Below are positions 1 to 9,892 of a stretch of DNA of 35,774 bases, one piece after another. Both the position numbers and the translations under genes were made by a program. How positions within the stretch are numbered: the stretch's first letter is position 1; every line of letters starts with the position of its first letter. Where the stretch lies: positions 1 through 35,774 of the forward strand of contig JAUWOV010000006.1 of NCBI GenBank assembly GCA_030611945.1. The letters are read 5' to 3'. Under the pieces are notes generated by a model. The model saw only the letters and a list, made by a program, of their open reading frames with translations, made no database searches and was not told where the DNA came from. Origin of the DNA: a bacterium. GTDB lineage: Bacteria; JAHJDO01.

Positions 1-1473
1 GTAGTACTGGCTGTTAGTCCTATCAAATTGGATTGCTGTCTCAAGTTCTTCTTCAGCAAGTTTAAGATTCTTTATGCGTAAATAAGCAATCGCTCTGTCC
101 TTATGTATCTCCGCAATTGACGGTCTGACTAAAATAATGGACATTACACACACAACTGAAAGCAAAAATATAGAAAATACTATTTTTGCAAAGAATGAAT
201 TAATTTTTATTATCCTTGTGCCTCTGTCCCTTTGTGCTTCTATCATTCCTATAAAGAGCCATACATTCATTGATATTCCCGGCACATAGAAATCAAAATC
301 AACCAGACTATGGATCAAGAAAGCGCCGCATCCCATGTACATACCAATGCCTATTGCCTTTGCGTATCTAATGCGAAACGTTTTCTTCCAACCCATAAGA
401 AACATAACCCATATTAGTAAAAAACTTAACGCGCCGAGTGTTCCTGTCTCTGTCCAGATCTGCAGAAAGCTATTATGCGCAAGCTGTACCTCTCTTGCCT
501 GTGGGCTCTTGTACTTTGGATAAATGCTTCCAAATGTACCTATGCCGCTTCCAAACGGAAAATCTCTAACCATACCAGGACATGCCTTCCAGTAATTTAA
601 CCTTACTTTAAAAGAACCTAGTGTGTCATGTATCATATTAGTTCTGTTAATAATTTTCAAAAATGTTGCAGAGAATATAACCAAACAAACTATTGCTGAT
701 ATTGAAACTATGTAAAACGTCTTCTTATGCCTGAATTTCTTGTACACCAAAATCAAAATTGATATTAAGACCAATAGTAGAAATATTCCCCACCCTCCTT
801 TGGAATATGTAAGATAAAGACAGAAAACAATACTCGCCGCTGCAATACTAAGCAGCAGCCTGTAAAAAGACTTAGAAATAAAAAACAAGGAAATGCAAAG
901 AGGCAGTATTAACAAAAGATACCCTGCTAATGCGTTACGAATAACAAATGTTGAAAAGGCTTGATTAATACCCAATCTTGAAAGAACTCCCGGATGAAAT
1001 TGTATGCCTTGCTGAAGGACCCAGTTTCTTGTCTCATTCAGTCCCCAGAAATACTGATAAATACCATATAGAGAAACAATAGTTGTTGCTATTACCAGAC
1101 ATGCTGTGATTATAAGAACCTGTTTCTTTTTCTTGACAATGTTTATAACTAAAAAACACAGCAAGATATTTGGGATAATAATACAGGTTTGCTTTAAGCT
1201 GGCATTAAGATTAACTGAGTATATACATGATAAAATGACAAAAAACGCAAAGCTTAGTATTGGAATATATAAGGAAGTTCTAACCAGACTAAATCCACCC
1301 AGCCAGATACACTTAATAAGCCAGATTGTAAGTATCAGCAAGATGATAAGCTGACATACGGTATTTGATAAGGGATAGCTTATTCCGGAGACCAGCGGTC
1401 TAAATAGAACGAGAAATGCCAGAAATCCTGTACTAAGCCAGAGGGCTGTTTCCTCAATTTTGTTTCTATTCAT
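1..1473 (-). CDS. O-antigen ligase / Wzy-type polymerase family membrane protein (C-terminus runs off the window)
   Basis: My own minus-strand translation from ATG (CAT at 1471-1473): MNRNKIEETALWLSTGFLAFLVLFRPLVSG...; many TM segments, a large loop (YLTYSKGGWGIFLLLVL...LAHNSFLQIWTETGTLG) typical of Wzy_C, then a soluble tail resembling a TPR (KNLKLAEEELETAIQFD). Open at the window edge, so absent from the ORF track. Confidence 0.8.
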   Translation of the reverse strand, partial: MNRNKIEETALWLSTGFLAFLVLFRPLVSGISYPLSNTVCQLIILLILTIWLIKCIWLGGFSLVRTSLYIPILSFAFFVILSCIYSVNLNASLKQTCIIIPNILLCFLVINIVKKKKQVLIITACLVIATTIVSLYGIYQYFWGLNETRNWVLQQGIQFHPGVLSRLGINQAFSTFVIRNALAGYLLLILPLCISLFFISKSFYRLLLSIAAASIVFCLYLTYSKGGWGIFLLLVLISILILVYKKFRHKKTFYIVSISAIVCLVIFSATFLKIINRTNMIHDTLGSFKVRLNYWKACPGMVRDFPFGSGIGTFGSIYPKYKSPQAREVQLAHNSFLQIWTETGTLGALSFLLIWVMFLMGWKKTFRIRYAKAIGIGMYMGCGAFLIHSLVDFDFYVPGISMNVWLFIGMIEAQRDRGTRIIKINSFFAKIVFSIFLLSVVCVMSIILVRPSIAEIHKDRAIAYLRIKNLKLAEEELETAIQFDRTNSQYY

Positions 1474-1903
1474 TTATAGATTTCAATATTTTCTTTTTAT
1501 CCTTTCTTATTCTGTCCAGAATTCCGTTAACAAATCCTCCGCTATTCTCCGTGCTATACTTCTTGGCTAACTCCACTGCTTCATCAATGGATACAATATC
1601 GGGGATATCATCTCTAAAGAGTATCTCGCATATAGCCATTTTCATTATGCTTTTATCTATAACCGCTACTCTGTTTATCTCCCAGTGCTCCAGATATTTT
1701 TCAAGAAGTTTATCAATTATCTCTCTATTTCCAAGTACTCCTCTAAATAAATCTTCTGCAAAATCTGTTATATCTGATCCATATTGTTCAGCATCGGAGC
1801 TAATAATATTTTCTACAGCCCGCTTTATATTCTTATCATCAGAAAACTCTTCTCTATAAAGCAGTGTCAGAACAAGTTCTCTTCCTTTTCTCCGACTTCC
1901 CAT
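1466..1903 (-). CDS. nusB: Transcription antitermination factor NusB
   Basis: 145 aa; MGSRRKGRELVLTLLYREEF...INRVAVIDKSIMKMAICEILFRDDIPDIVSIDEAVELAKKYSTENSGGFVNGILDRI matches the NusB family. Confidence 0.95.
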   Translation of the reverse strand: MGSRRKGRELVLTLLYREEFSDDKNIKRAVENIISSDAEQYGSDITDFAEDLFRGVLGNREIIDKLLEKYLEHWEINRVAVIDKSIMKMAICEILFRDDIPDIVSIDEAVELAKKYSTENSGGFVNGILDRIRKDKKKILKSINE

Positions 1904-1904
1904 T

Positions 1905-2372
1905 TTACTTTCCTATTTCATCAAACAAATTTACCATTTCAATTGCTGAGATAGCAGCGTCCTTGCCCTTGTTTCCTGATTTTGTTCCTGCTCTTTCAAT
2001 TGCCTGTTCCAGTGTATCGCAGGTAATTACGCCGTATATTACAGGCACTCCTGTAGATAGAGAGATTTGACCTATTCCCTTTGTTACCTGTGAGCTTATA
2101 TAGTCAAAATGAGGTGTGCCTCCGCGAATCAATGCGCCAATGCAAATAATACTGTCATATTTCTTGGTTTTCGCCATCTTATCTGCTGCATACGGAATCT
2201 CAAATGATCCGGGCACCCAGGTAATATCTATCTCTTTATCCTTAGCGCCGTGACGTTTGAGTGTATCTACGCATGCATCCAGCATCTTTGATGTAATGAA
2301 CTCATTGAACCTTGATACAACAACACCAAACTTCTTCCCTTCAACAACCAGTTTTCCTTCATACACTTTCAT
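1905..2372 (-). CDS. ribH: 6,7-dimethyl-8-ribityllumazine synthase (true start likely MKVYEGKL at 2372, not the 2474 in the ORF track)
   Basis: [26 protein letters not shown]...[16 protein letters not shown]...[14 protein letters not shown]...[32 protein letters not shown] lies just upstream of the ATG at 2370-2372. Confidence 0.97.
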   Translation of the reverse strand: MKVYEGKLVVEGKKFGVVVSRFNEFITSKMLDACVDTLKRHGAKDKEIDITWVPGSFEIPYAADKMAKTKKYDSIICIGALIRGGTPHFDYISSQVTKGIGQISLSTGVPVIYGVITCDTLEQAIERAGTKSGNKGKDAAISAIEMVNLFDEIGK

Positions 2373-2376
2373 TTCG

Positions 2377-3792
2377 TTAGCCCTCCTGTTTTTTAAATTT
2401 ATTTTTTGAAAAATATTTTTGCTTTGGACTTGTAAACTTATCAGGTATTGTCGGATGGAGCAATCCTTGTTCAATCAAAGGATTTAGTATTTCTTTTCTA
2501 AAATATTCTCGATCTTTTAATTTAAGAAATATCTGAATTTCCTCTCTATTCTTTGACATCTTGCAGAATTCCAGTATTTTTTTTGTCCGTTCGTCTTGCG
2601 GGGTAGCTTGCGGGGTAGCTTGCTCAGCAAGCGGAATAATCATCTTGAAAACATCTTCTTCCACTAATTGCGGCACATTATTGGAATATATTTTTACATA
2701 TTTCATAAGATTTCTTGTGCCTGAGCCAAGTTCATCCGCAAAACCTATTTCTTTAAAAAATCTTGCTATTACCGGGTTTTTAGGAAATGGCGAAAAATTA
2801 TCAGGATCAATTAATCCATGTCCATGAGGCTTGTTGCTGTTCTCGGTATAAACCCGATTTTTTTCAATGATAAGTTTTGCCGGAAATGCGTTAATAAATT
2901 CTCTATGTATAAGAATATTTGAAGCAACCTCTCGAAAAATCTTGTCCCGCACGCTAATGCGTTTATCTTTCTCTAGAAAAAATGGATCAGGAAGATGTTT
3001 TTGTGTGAATGCCATAATTCTATCATAACTTTCTATTAGATTTGTTCTTATATCGTCACGGTCATCATATCTATCCAGATTCTTTGTTCTTAATATGGCA
3101 TCCGTGCGGAAATGTGGAAGCACTGACAATATAATATTATCTTTTCCAAGCAATAGAACTGCTGCAAGAGTAAATCCTTCTTTGCCGGTTTGATAATCTT
3201 TTAAATAGAGTTGAGCGCTTTTTATAAGGTCAAAATCATCCAAATTCTTCCATGGATGGTTTGCCTTTTGATTCACCGCCAATTTTCTGGCTCGCTCTAT
3301 TAAGTCAGGTCTTAAATCTTCTATTCCAATATATGGATAAACTTTGTTTTCTGAGTAGATTGTCTGTTTTCTCAGATACAAGGCTGTTACTAGATTGGTA
3401 TTATCTGTAACATTAAAATCACCGTCTTCATTGCGGTCAAATATTTTTCCATTACAGCGATGAACCTGCGAACTTTCGGGCACATAGATGTATAATATAT
3501 TTTTGCCATCTATTAAAATTTCTTCTATGGTCAGATAGAATGAAGGACTGATTTTATGCGGATTGTTGATGGCAGTTGAAAAATCTTTTTTTATCTGCCC
3601 AATATAATTTTTATCAATACCTGTTATTTCACAGTTATCTTTTACTCCCAATAAAAGTTCGCCACCCGAACGGTTTAGAAAAGAACAGACTGTATCATAA
3701 ATATCTTTATTTATGGCAGTTCTGCATTCTTTAAATTCTGCCTGTAATCCTTCGCCGTTTTTTATTATTTCTTTTATTTTAGATGCAAGCAT
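2377..3792 (-). CDS. AlbA_2 (Schlafen-type) domain protein with C-terminal RecG-like HATPase_c_4 region; putative transcriptional regulator/ATP-binding protein
   Basis: N-terminus [12 protein letters not shown]...[23 protein letters not shown] (AlbA_2); [38 protein letters not shown]...[24 protein letters not shown] (HATPase_c_4); TPQATPQ linker and a C-terminal winged-helix-like tail. Confidence 0.85.
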   Translation of the reverse strand: MLASKIKEIIKNGEGLQAEFKECRTAINKDIYDTVCSFLNRSGGELLLGVKDNCEITGIDKNYIGQIKKDFSTAINNPHKISPSFYLTIEEILIDGKNILYIYVPESSQVHRCNGKIFDRNEDGDFNVTDNTNLVTALYLRKQTIYSENKVYPYIGIEDLRPDLIERARKLAVNQKANHPWKNLDDFDLIKSAQLYLKDYQTGKEGFTLAAVLLLGKDNIILSVLPHFRTDAILRTKNLDRYDDRDDIRTNLIESYDRIMAFTQKHLPDPFFLEKDKRISVRDKIFREVASNILIHREFINAFPAKLIIEKNRVYTENSNKPHGHGLIDPDNFSPFPKNPVIARFFKEIGFADELGSGTRNLMKYVKIYSNNVPQLVEEDVFKMIIPLAEQATPQATPQDERTKKILEFCKMSKNREEIQIFLKLKDREYFRKEILNPLIEQGLLHPTIPDKFTSPKQKYFSKNKFKKQEG

Positions 3793-3793
3793 T

Positions 3794-5005
3794 TTATATG
3801 TGTCTTAGTATATGCCCTAATTTCTCTTTCTTTGTCTTGAGATATTTCTTGTTTTCATTATTCGGTTTAACTTCAATAGGAACCCTTTCTGTAACCTTCA
3901 AACCATAGCCCTGTAATCCAATAATCTTCTTCGGATTGTTTGTCAAGAGACGTATAGTTTTCAATCCTAAATCCACCAGTATCTGAGCTCCAATTCCATA
4001 ATCTCTTAAATCAGGACGAAAACCAAGCTCTACATTTGCTTCAACAGTATCCAATCCATTATCTTGAAGATTATACGCTCGCAATTTATTTGCCAAACCA
4101 ATTCCCCTGCCCTCTTGAGACATATAAAGAAGGACTCCCTCATCTTGCTTTTGGATTTCTGTCAATGATTGAGACAATTGCTCCCCGCAATCACATCTTA
4201 ATGATCCTAATATATCCCCTGTTAAGCACTGTGAGTGTACCCTCACAAGCACGTCCTTTTTATTTTTAATATCTCCTTTTACAAGCGCAACATGAACAGA
4301 GTGATCTATTATGTCTTCATAAGCAATGAGCCTAAATTGTCCGTATTTTGTCGGTAATTTTGTCTCTACAATTCTCTTGATTAATTTTTGGGATTTCCTT
4401 TTATACTTAATCAAGTCAGCTATTGTACATATCTTTAAATCGTATTGTTTTGCAAATTCGCTAAGTTCAGGAACTCTTGACATAGTTCCGTCTTCATTCA
4501 TTATTTCACAAATCACACCAGCGGGATATAAGCCGGCCAGAACTGAGAGGTCAATAGATGCCTCTGTATGACCAGCTCTTTCCAATACACCTCCTGCTTT
4601 AGCTTTTAGCGGGAAAATATGTCCGGGCTTTGTTAAGTCATCTGGCTTTGTCTTGAAGTCTATAAGTATTTTTACAGTCAATGCTCTGTCATGAGCTGAT
4701 ATACCCGTTGTTATTCCTTTCTTTGCATCAACTGATACTGTAAAAGCTGTATCCAGCCTGTCGGAACTATTAGGTACCATAGCGTCAATTTTTAATTCTT
4801 TTAGGCGTTTTTCTGTCATAGAAACACAAATCAGACCTCTGCCGTGCTTTGCCATAAAATTAATTCCATTCGAAGTTATCTTTTCTGCTGCTATAACCAG
4901 ATCTCCTTCATTCTCTCTGTTCTCATCATCCACTACAATAACAAATTTCCCTTCTCTTATATCTTCTACTATCTGCGGGATTGTATTAAACTTGTACTTC
5001 TTCAT
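3794..5005 (-). CDS. ribBA: Bifunctional 3,4-dihydroxy-2-butanone-4-phosphate synthase / GTP cyclohydrolase II
   Basis: N-terminal RibB ([48 protein letters not shown]) fused to RibA ([48 protein letters not shown]). Confidence 0.97.
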   Translation of the reverse strand: MKKYKFNTIPQIVEDIREGKFVIVVDDENRENEGDLVIAAEKITSNGINFMAKHGRGLICVSMTEKRLKELKIDAMVPNSSDRLDTAFTVSVDAKKGITTGISAHDRALTVKILIDFKTKPDDLTKPGHIFPLKAKAGGVLERAGHTEASIDLSVLAGLYPAGVICEIMNEDGTMSRVPELSEFAKQYDLKICTIADLIKYKRKSQKLIKRIVETKLPTKYGQFRLIAYEDIIDHSVHVALVKGDIKNKKDVLVRVHSQCLTGDILGSLRCDCGEQLSQSLTEIQKQDEGVLLYMSQEGRGIGLANKLRAYNLQDNGLDTVEANVELGFRPDLRDYGIGAQILVDLGLKTIRLLTNNPKKIIGLQGYGLKVTERVPIEVKPNNENKKYLKTKKEKLGHILRHI

Positions 5006-5007
5006 AT

Positions 5008-5637
5008 TTAGATTATCCCCTTTTCTCCCAAAAAGTCTAAAGTCAGCTTTGGTTCTCTATCTTTTAAAATTTTTACAACATGCTTTCCCAATATATCCGC
5101 CTCTAAATTAACTACATCCCCTCTTTTTTTATTGTCTAGCGTCGTAGCACTGATAGTATGCGGAATAAGCGCGACTTTAAAACTTCTTTTATAAACTTCT
5201 GCGACTGTCAAGCTCACCCCGTCAACAGCTATAGAACCTTTCTCAACAACATAGTTCATAATCTCATCTTTTGTTTCTACTTCAAGAATTCCACGAAAGC
5301 TAGAAACTGCGGATATAATAGTTCCTGTATTATCAATATGTCCCAGAACAAAATGCCCGCTTAATTGATCTCCCACACGCAGAGGTTTTTCAATATTAAC
5401 CTTGTTCCCCACACGCAATAAACCAAGATTCGTTCTTTGCAGAGTCTCATTAACCACATCTGCTGAGAAATTCTTTTCCTCTTTTTTTGTAATAGTTAAA
5501 CAAACTCCATTAACCGCAATACTATCTCCCATATTTGAACTCTCTATGTCTTTAGCCCTAATACGAAGTTCGCAAGACTGAGAGCTCTTCTTTATTCTAA
5601 TAATACTTCCTATTTCCTGAATTATTCCAGTAAACAT
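5008..5637 (-). CDS. ribE: Riboflavin synthase alpha chain
   Basis: Duplicated lumazine-binding halves: [12 protein letters not shown]...[13 protein letters not shown]...[12 protein letters not shown]...[13 protein letters not shown]. Confidence 0.95.
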   Translation of the reverse strand: MFTGIIQEIGSIIRIKKSSQSCELRIRAKDIESSNMGDSIAVNGVCLTITKKEEKNFSADVVNETLQRTNLGLLRVGNKVNIEKPLRVGDQLSGHFVLGHIDNTGTIISAVSSFRGILEVETKDEIMNYVVEKGSIAVDGVSLTVAEVYKRSFKVALIPHTISATTLDNKKRGDVVNLEADILGKHVVKILKDREPKLTLDFLGEKGII

Positions 5638-5656
5638 ATATTTTACCGAATTGGTA

Positions 5657-6766
5657 TTACCAGTTCGGATACCCTTCTATCATTATATCATCTTTAAATC
5701 TTCTGACTTTAATATCCTTCAGGGAAACTGCACCTTTTATCTTACTTACTCCCTTGTTCCAAAAAGGAACTAATGCCGTCTTTCCACCTATTATTTTGGG
5801 ACAAATAAAAGCATAAATTTTGTCTACAGCTCTTTCTTCTATAAATGAGGATATCACTCTTGAGCCGCCTTCAACAAGAATGCTTGCAATGCCTTTTTTA
5901 CCTAATCTAACAAGAAGGTCTTGAATATTAACCATTTTATTTTTATCCGTTTTGCAACATATTATTTCAGTACCAATTCGTTTCAATTTTTCAACATTAG
6001 ACTTAGAAGCTTTTTTTGTAACTGCAACAATAGTAGGGACAGGTCGCGACCTGTCCAAAACCCTTGATTTCATAGGGATTCTTGCGCCGCTGTCCAATAT
6101 TATCCTTATTGGTATTTTATCTGTAATACTGCCTTGCCTTGGTGTAAGACGAGGATTATCTTTAATAACAGTATTCACTCCAACAAGAACTGCATCTGAG
6201 ATGCTTCTTAACTTATGCACAAACCTTCTGGATTTATCATTGCTTATCCATTTTGAATCACCAGTTCCTGTAGCAATTTTACCATCAATACTCATCGCAT
6301 ATTTAACTGTAACAAATGGCAGTTTAGTTGTTATATGTTTGATATAAACCTTATTAAGTTCCCTTGCTTGCTTTTCCATAACTCCGCATACAACCTGAAT
6401 ACCAGCTTTTTTTAATGCCCGCATTCCTCTGCCATTCACTAATGGATTCGGGTCTTTAATCCCTATTACTACTCTGCTCAATTTGTTTTTAATAATAGCA
6501 GGTGCACACGGAGGTGTTTTTTTATTAGTATGCGCACATGGTTCTAAATTTACATACAATGTCCCATGTCTTGCCTTTTCACCAGCGTCTTTAATAGCGC
6601 AAACCTCTGCATGAGGTGCTCCAGGATGTGCATGATATCCTCTTCCAACAATCTGTCCATTTTTAACAATAAGCGCTCCTACCATTGGATTAGGAGATGT
6701 ATATCCCTCGCCTTTCTTTGCCAGAGCTAAAACCAGTTTCATAAATTTTATATCTTCGTTACTCAT
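5657..6766 (-). CDS. ribD: Bifunctional diaminohydroxyphosphoribosylaminopyrimidine deaminase / 5-amino-6-(5-phosphoribosylamino)uracil reductase
   Basis: HAEVCAIKDAG...YVNLEPCAHTNKKTPPC deaminase motif; reductase domain KYAMSIDGKIATGTGDSKWIS...ILVEGGSRVISSF. Confidence 0.96.
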   Translation of the reverse strand: MSNEDIKFMKLVLALAKKGEGYTSPNPMVGALIVKNGQIVGRGYHAHPGAPHAEVCAIKDAGEKARHGTLYVNLEPCAHTNKKTPPCAPAIIKNKLSRVVIGIKDPNPLVNGRGMRALKKAGIQVVCGVMEKQARELNKVYIKHITTKLPFVTVKYAMSIDGKIATGTGDSKWISNDKSRRFVHKLRSISDAVLVGVNTVIKDNPRLTPRQGSITDKIPIRIILDSGARIPMKSRVLDRSRPVPTIVAVTKKASKSNVEKLKRIGTEIICCKTDKNKMVNIQDLLVRLGKKGIASILVEGGSRVISSFIEERAVDKIYAFICPKIIGGKTALVPFWNKGVSKIKGAVSLKDIKVRRFKDDIMIEGYPNW

Positions 6767-6790
6767 TTAATTTCATCACCAAAATAAAAA

Positions 6791-6812
6791 AATCCCGAAT
6801 TTCTTCGGGATT
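6791..6812 (-). terminator. Intrinsic terminator downstream of the FMN riboswitch aptamer (likely expression platform)
   Basis: Perfect 9-bp stem AATCCCGAA-TTTC-TTCGGGATT; on the minus strand it is followed by TTTTTTTATTTT, between the aptamer and ribD. Confidence 0.85.
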
Positions 6813-6835
6813 GAACTAGCTTATCATCTATCTTC

Positions 6836-6980
6836 TCCCATCCAGACTATACTGTCGGCTACGGCTTCTCACCGTATCAATTCCATCACCGAACAAACTC
6901 GGCTCTCAGAACTTGCGGGCTTTCTTCAATAACAAAAAGATTCACCGCCGGTAGGGATTCTCACCCTGCCCCGAAGACAT
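6836..6980 (-). ncRNA. FMN riboswitch (RFN element)
   Basis: Minus-strand sequence ...TCTTCGGGGCAGGGTGAGAATCCCTACCGGCGGTGAAT...AGCCCGCAAG...GGTGATGGAATTGATACGGTGAGAAGCCGTAGCCGACAGTATAGTCTGGATGGGAGAAGA matches the conserved RFN consensus; it lies directly upstream of ribD. Confidence 0.97.
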
Positions 6981-6984
6981 ATTT

Positions 6985-7012
6985 ATAATAGCAAATTTTT
7001 CTTTTATGTCAA
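6985..7012 (-). promoter_or_regulatory. Sigma70-like promoter of the rib operon
   Basis: Minus strand TTGACA-N16-TATTAT immediately upstream of the RFN element. Confidence 0.7.
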
Positions 7013-7104
7013 GCAATTTAAAAATGCGCAATTTTCTCTTGAGTTATAGCCTAAAAAAATGTTAAATGTAACTGCTCTTAACACTGAAAGGATATGCAAA
7101 AAAT

Positions 7105-7380
7105 ATGATTAGGGATAAAAATTGGAAAAAGGTACTGTTTGGTTTGGGTCTTGATAATAAAGATGAGCATAAACGTTTTACAAAAGGACATAATTTCTAT
7201 CTGATAGGCGGTTCTGAAGACACGCATAAGACAATGCAGGAAAAGTCAATAAAGTTTAATGAATGTCTTAAAAAGCGCAGAAAAACACTTGATGATATAA
7301 ATAAAAAAGAATTTTATGAGATTGCTGATAAAATAGGACTGCAAATACCTGATGACAAGAACAAAAAATCAAAATCTTGA
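7105..7380 (+). CDS. Conserved hypothetical protein (short, charged)
   Basis: 91 aa ORF; stop codon overlaps the start of the downstream SprT-like ORF (coupled). No family recognised. Confidence 0.55.
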   Translation: MIRDKNWKKVLFGLGLDNKDEHKRFTKGHNFYLIGGSEDTHKTMQEKSIKFNECLKKRRKTLDDINKKEFYEIADKIGLQIPDDKNKKSKS

Positions 7381-8000
7381 ACAAGCGAATAACAATTCTT
7401 TATACAAATAATTCTGCTGTTATGATCAGCTGTAAAAAAAGCTTCAATAGACATACTATTCGTCTGCATAACATGTTTAAGAACGCTCCTGAACATGTTC
7501 TTGAGGCAATACTCAAGATATACACACGCCTTACAAGAAAAAGCACACGCACTGCATGTAGAAAAATAATAAGAAATTTCATAACTCAAAATCAGCATAG
7601 AATAGTATGCAAACCAAAAACTGGCAGAATCCTGCCGGATCCAGTTGGCAAGGTATTTAATCTTGGAGAAATCTATAACAATCTAAATAGCGAATATTTC
7701 AGCGGCAATCTGGATATTCATATCACTTGGTCGCATAAACCCAATAAAAGACTTATGGGAACATGGAAGGATACAGGATCAGAAAAAAATCTTATAAGAA
7801 TTAATCGTCTTCTTGATGCCAAAAAAGTCCCTTCATACTACATCAACTATCTGGTTTATCACGAAATGCTGCATGAGGTGTTTAAACAAAGGGTTGTCAA
7901 CGGCAGGGTACAAAGACATCCTAAAGAATTCAGAAAGCTTGAACGGAATTTCCCTTTATATCAAAAAGCGTGTAAATGGCAGAAAGAGCATCTTGATTAA
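7377..8000 (+). CDS. SprT-like / zinc-dependent metalloprotease
   Basis: GEIYNNLNSEYFSGNLDIHITWSHKP...RINRLLDAKKVPSYYINYLVYHEMLHEVF: HExxH motif (HEMLH) in SprT-like context. TTG start at 7377; a downstream ATG is possible. Confidence 0.8.
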   Translation: MNKRITILYTNNSAVMISCKKSFNRHTIRLHNMFKNAPEHVLEAILKIYTRLTRKSTRTACRKIIRNFITQNQHRIVCKPKTGRILPDPVGKVFNLGEIYNNLNSEYFSGNLDIHITWSHKPNKRLMGTWKDTGSEKNLIRINRLLDAKKVPSYYINYLVYHEMLHEVFKQRVVNGRVQRHPKEFRKLERNFPLYQKACKWQKEHLD

Positions 8001-9083
8001 TTTGGTATAAATTTGTTCTGTTTTGAAAACCATTTTATCAATAGGAAATCTCTCTTTAACTTTCTCTCTTGCAGATTCTCCAAGTCTTTGCCTTTGCGCA
8101 GGATCTCCTAAGAGCTTTAGAATAGCTTCAGCAAGCGCTTCTGAATTTGCAGGTTCCACCAGTACACCATTTATATTACTGTCTATAAGGTCTTTTGATC
8201 CTCCTGTATCGGTTGCAATAACAGGTTTTCCGGCTGCCATAGCTTCTAACAGCGCATTCGGCATTCCTTCCCACAAAGAAGGCAGAACAAAAATATCTAT
8301 GACGGATAATAGTTCCGGAATATCATTTCTAAAACCAATGAATTTTACATTTCTTGATATATTAAGCTTAATTGATAATTCTTTTAATTGGGATGCTAGA
8401 GGGCCACTGCCTACAATGATAAACGTAATATTGGGAAATTGCTCAATTGTTTTTTTTGCCGCATAGAGTAAATATTCTATTCCCTTCTGTTCAGATAATC
8501 GGGCAACAGTGCCAACAACGAGCGAATGGGCTTTTTTATTTCTGTGCGATGTAACCGCATCAAGGAATGTATCAGGAATTCCATTCTCAACAACTTCAAG
8601 TTTATGTTCTGAAATGCCAGCTTTTTCTATTGTGAAGTTTTTAACTTCTTTTGACACGCATATTTCAAGATCTACCATCCGGTTTGTGATTCTATCCATC
8701 CATAGATGATACAGTTTCTCCCTCTCACACACACGGATTGATGAAACAACGATCGGGATACCAGCGAGTTTCCCGCAAATTCTTCCTATGATATTTGCAT
8801 GAAAAAGATAGGAATGAAGAATATCAAAGCGTCCCTGTCTCAGAAAGGAAACAACGTTAGCGAGTTTATATATATGCCATAGTTTCTCAATATGAAAGTA
8901 TTTTACCTTTATTCCAAGAGCTTCCAGTTTCTTTCCAACTATGCCTTTCCCTTTTAAACAACCAACTTCTGGGATGAACTTGCTTTTGTCAATGCGCTGT
9001 GCCAGCTCAAAAAGCATGTTTTCCGCGCCGCCAATGTCAAGGTCTGTGATAAGGTAGAAAATACGTTTTGGAGGAAAGGTCAT
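7956..9083 (-). CDS. Glycosyltransferase family 4 (GT-B fold)
   Basis: ITDLDIGGAENMLFELAQRI...VGTVARLSEQKGIEYLL...VGSGPLASQLK...FGFRNDIPELLSVIDIFVLPSLWEGMPNALLEAMAAGKPVIATDTGG. Confidence 0.92.
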   Translation of the reverse strand: MTFPPKRIFYLITDLDIGGAENMLFELAQRIDKSKFIPEVGCLKGKGIVGKKLEALGIKVKYFHIEKLWHIYKLANVVSFLRQGRFDILHSYLFHANIIGRICGKLAGIPIVVSSIRVCEREKLYHLWMDRITNRMVDLEICVSKEVKNFTIEKAGISEHKLEVVENGIPDTFLDAVTSHRNKKAHSLVVGTVARLSEQKGIEYLLYAAKKTIEQFPNITFIIVGSGPLASQLKELSIKLNISRNVKFIGFRNDIPELLSVIDIFVLPSLWEGMPNALLEAMAAGKPVIATDTGGSKDLIDSNINGVLVEPANSEALAEAILKLLGDPAQRQRLGESAREKVKERFPIDKMVFKTEQIYTKLIKMLFLPFTRFLI

Positions 9084-9883
9084 TTTACAATTATCCCCGC
9101 ATATCCAACCACCTGAGCAAAATCTCCTGTCGTTTCGCCGCTATTAGTATATTTTATCAGCTCTGCGCGCTTTGCGCCTAGTTTCTTAGATGATGCAAGC
9201 ATAACGCATACAGGTCCATAGCCGCACATAGAAATATTATGCTTGTGAACTCTATTAAAAAGTTCTACTTCATCCAATGCTAATATAGATTCAATAGCCA
9301 TATCATCTTTGCGTTTTGCAGTTTCAGATGATTCGTAATGCGTCATATCGGAGCTAGCTATAATAAGCGCTTCTTCTTCAATATCTTCTATTGCGCTCGC
9401 AATTGCGTACCCAATCTCCTGATACTGTTTTATATCACCATATGAAACCACAATTGGAACAAATCTAAAACCGGTTTTAAGATATTGAATAATAGGGAGC
9501 TGAACCTCTATTGAATGTTCGTAAATCTGCGCTTCTTCGTCCTCTTTTACCAAGTTGGTTTTGTTCAATATTATTTCCGCAAGTTCGCCGTTAATATTGA
9601 TATTCCCCATAGGTGTGTTCCATACACCATGAGCCATTATAGAAAATCTTGCGCCGGCTCCGGTATGATTAGGTCCTAGGATAATTATATTATCCGGCAG
9701 TTCTGCTTTTGCTAGTGTGAGCGCTGCGGTTTCCCCGGAATACATATAACCTGCATGAGGCGAAACAATGCCTAGAGTTTTTTCTTTTGATGATTTCTTA
9801 CTAACGTATTTCTCTATTTCGCAAGTGAGCTGCTTTTTTGAGGCAGGATAGAATTGCCCGGACACTACAGGATTTCTGAGCAC
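9080..9883 (-). CDS. MEMO family protein (AmmeMemoRadiSam system protein B)
   Basis: RNPVVSGQFYPASKKQL...GIVSPHAGYMYSGETAA...ILGPNHTGAG...EHSIEVQLPIIQYL...IIASSDMTHYE. Confidence 0.92.
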   Translation of the reverse strand: MLRNPVVSGQFYPASKKQLTCEIEKYVSKKSSKEKTLGIVSPHAGYMYSGETAALTLAKAELPDNIIILGPNHTGAGARFSIMAHGVWNTPMGNININGELAEIILNKTNLVKEDEEAQIYEHSIEVQLPIIQYLKTGFRFVPIVVSYGDIKQYQEIGYAIASAIEDIEEEALIIASSDMTHYESSETAKRKDDMAIESILALDEVELFNRVHKHNISMCGYGPVCVMLASSKKLGAKRAELIKYTNSGETTGDFAQVVGYAGIIVK

Positions 9884-9892
9884 AATAACACT

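Noticed and set aside
335-1354. Plus-strand ORFs 335-523 and 1106-1354
   Set aside because: The minus strand encodes a continuous O-antigen-ligase-like protein across the whole region.
1551-2070. Plus-strand ORFs opposite nusB and ribH
   Set aside because: Antisense to strong core genes; composition (Ser/Ile/Phe-rich) typical of spurious reverse frames.
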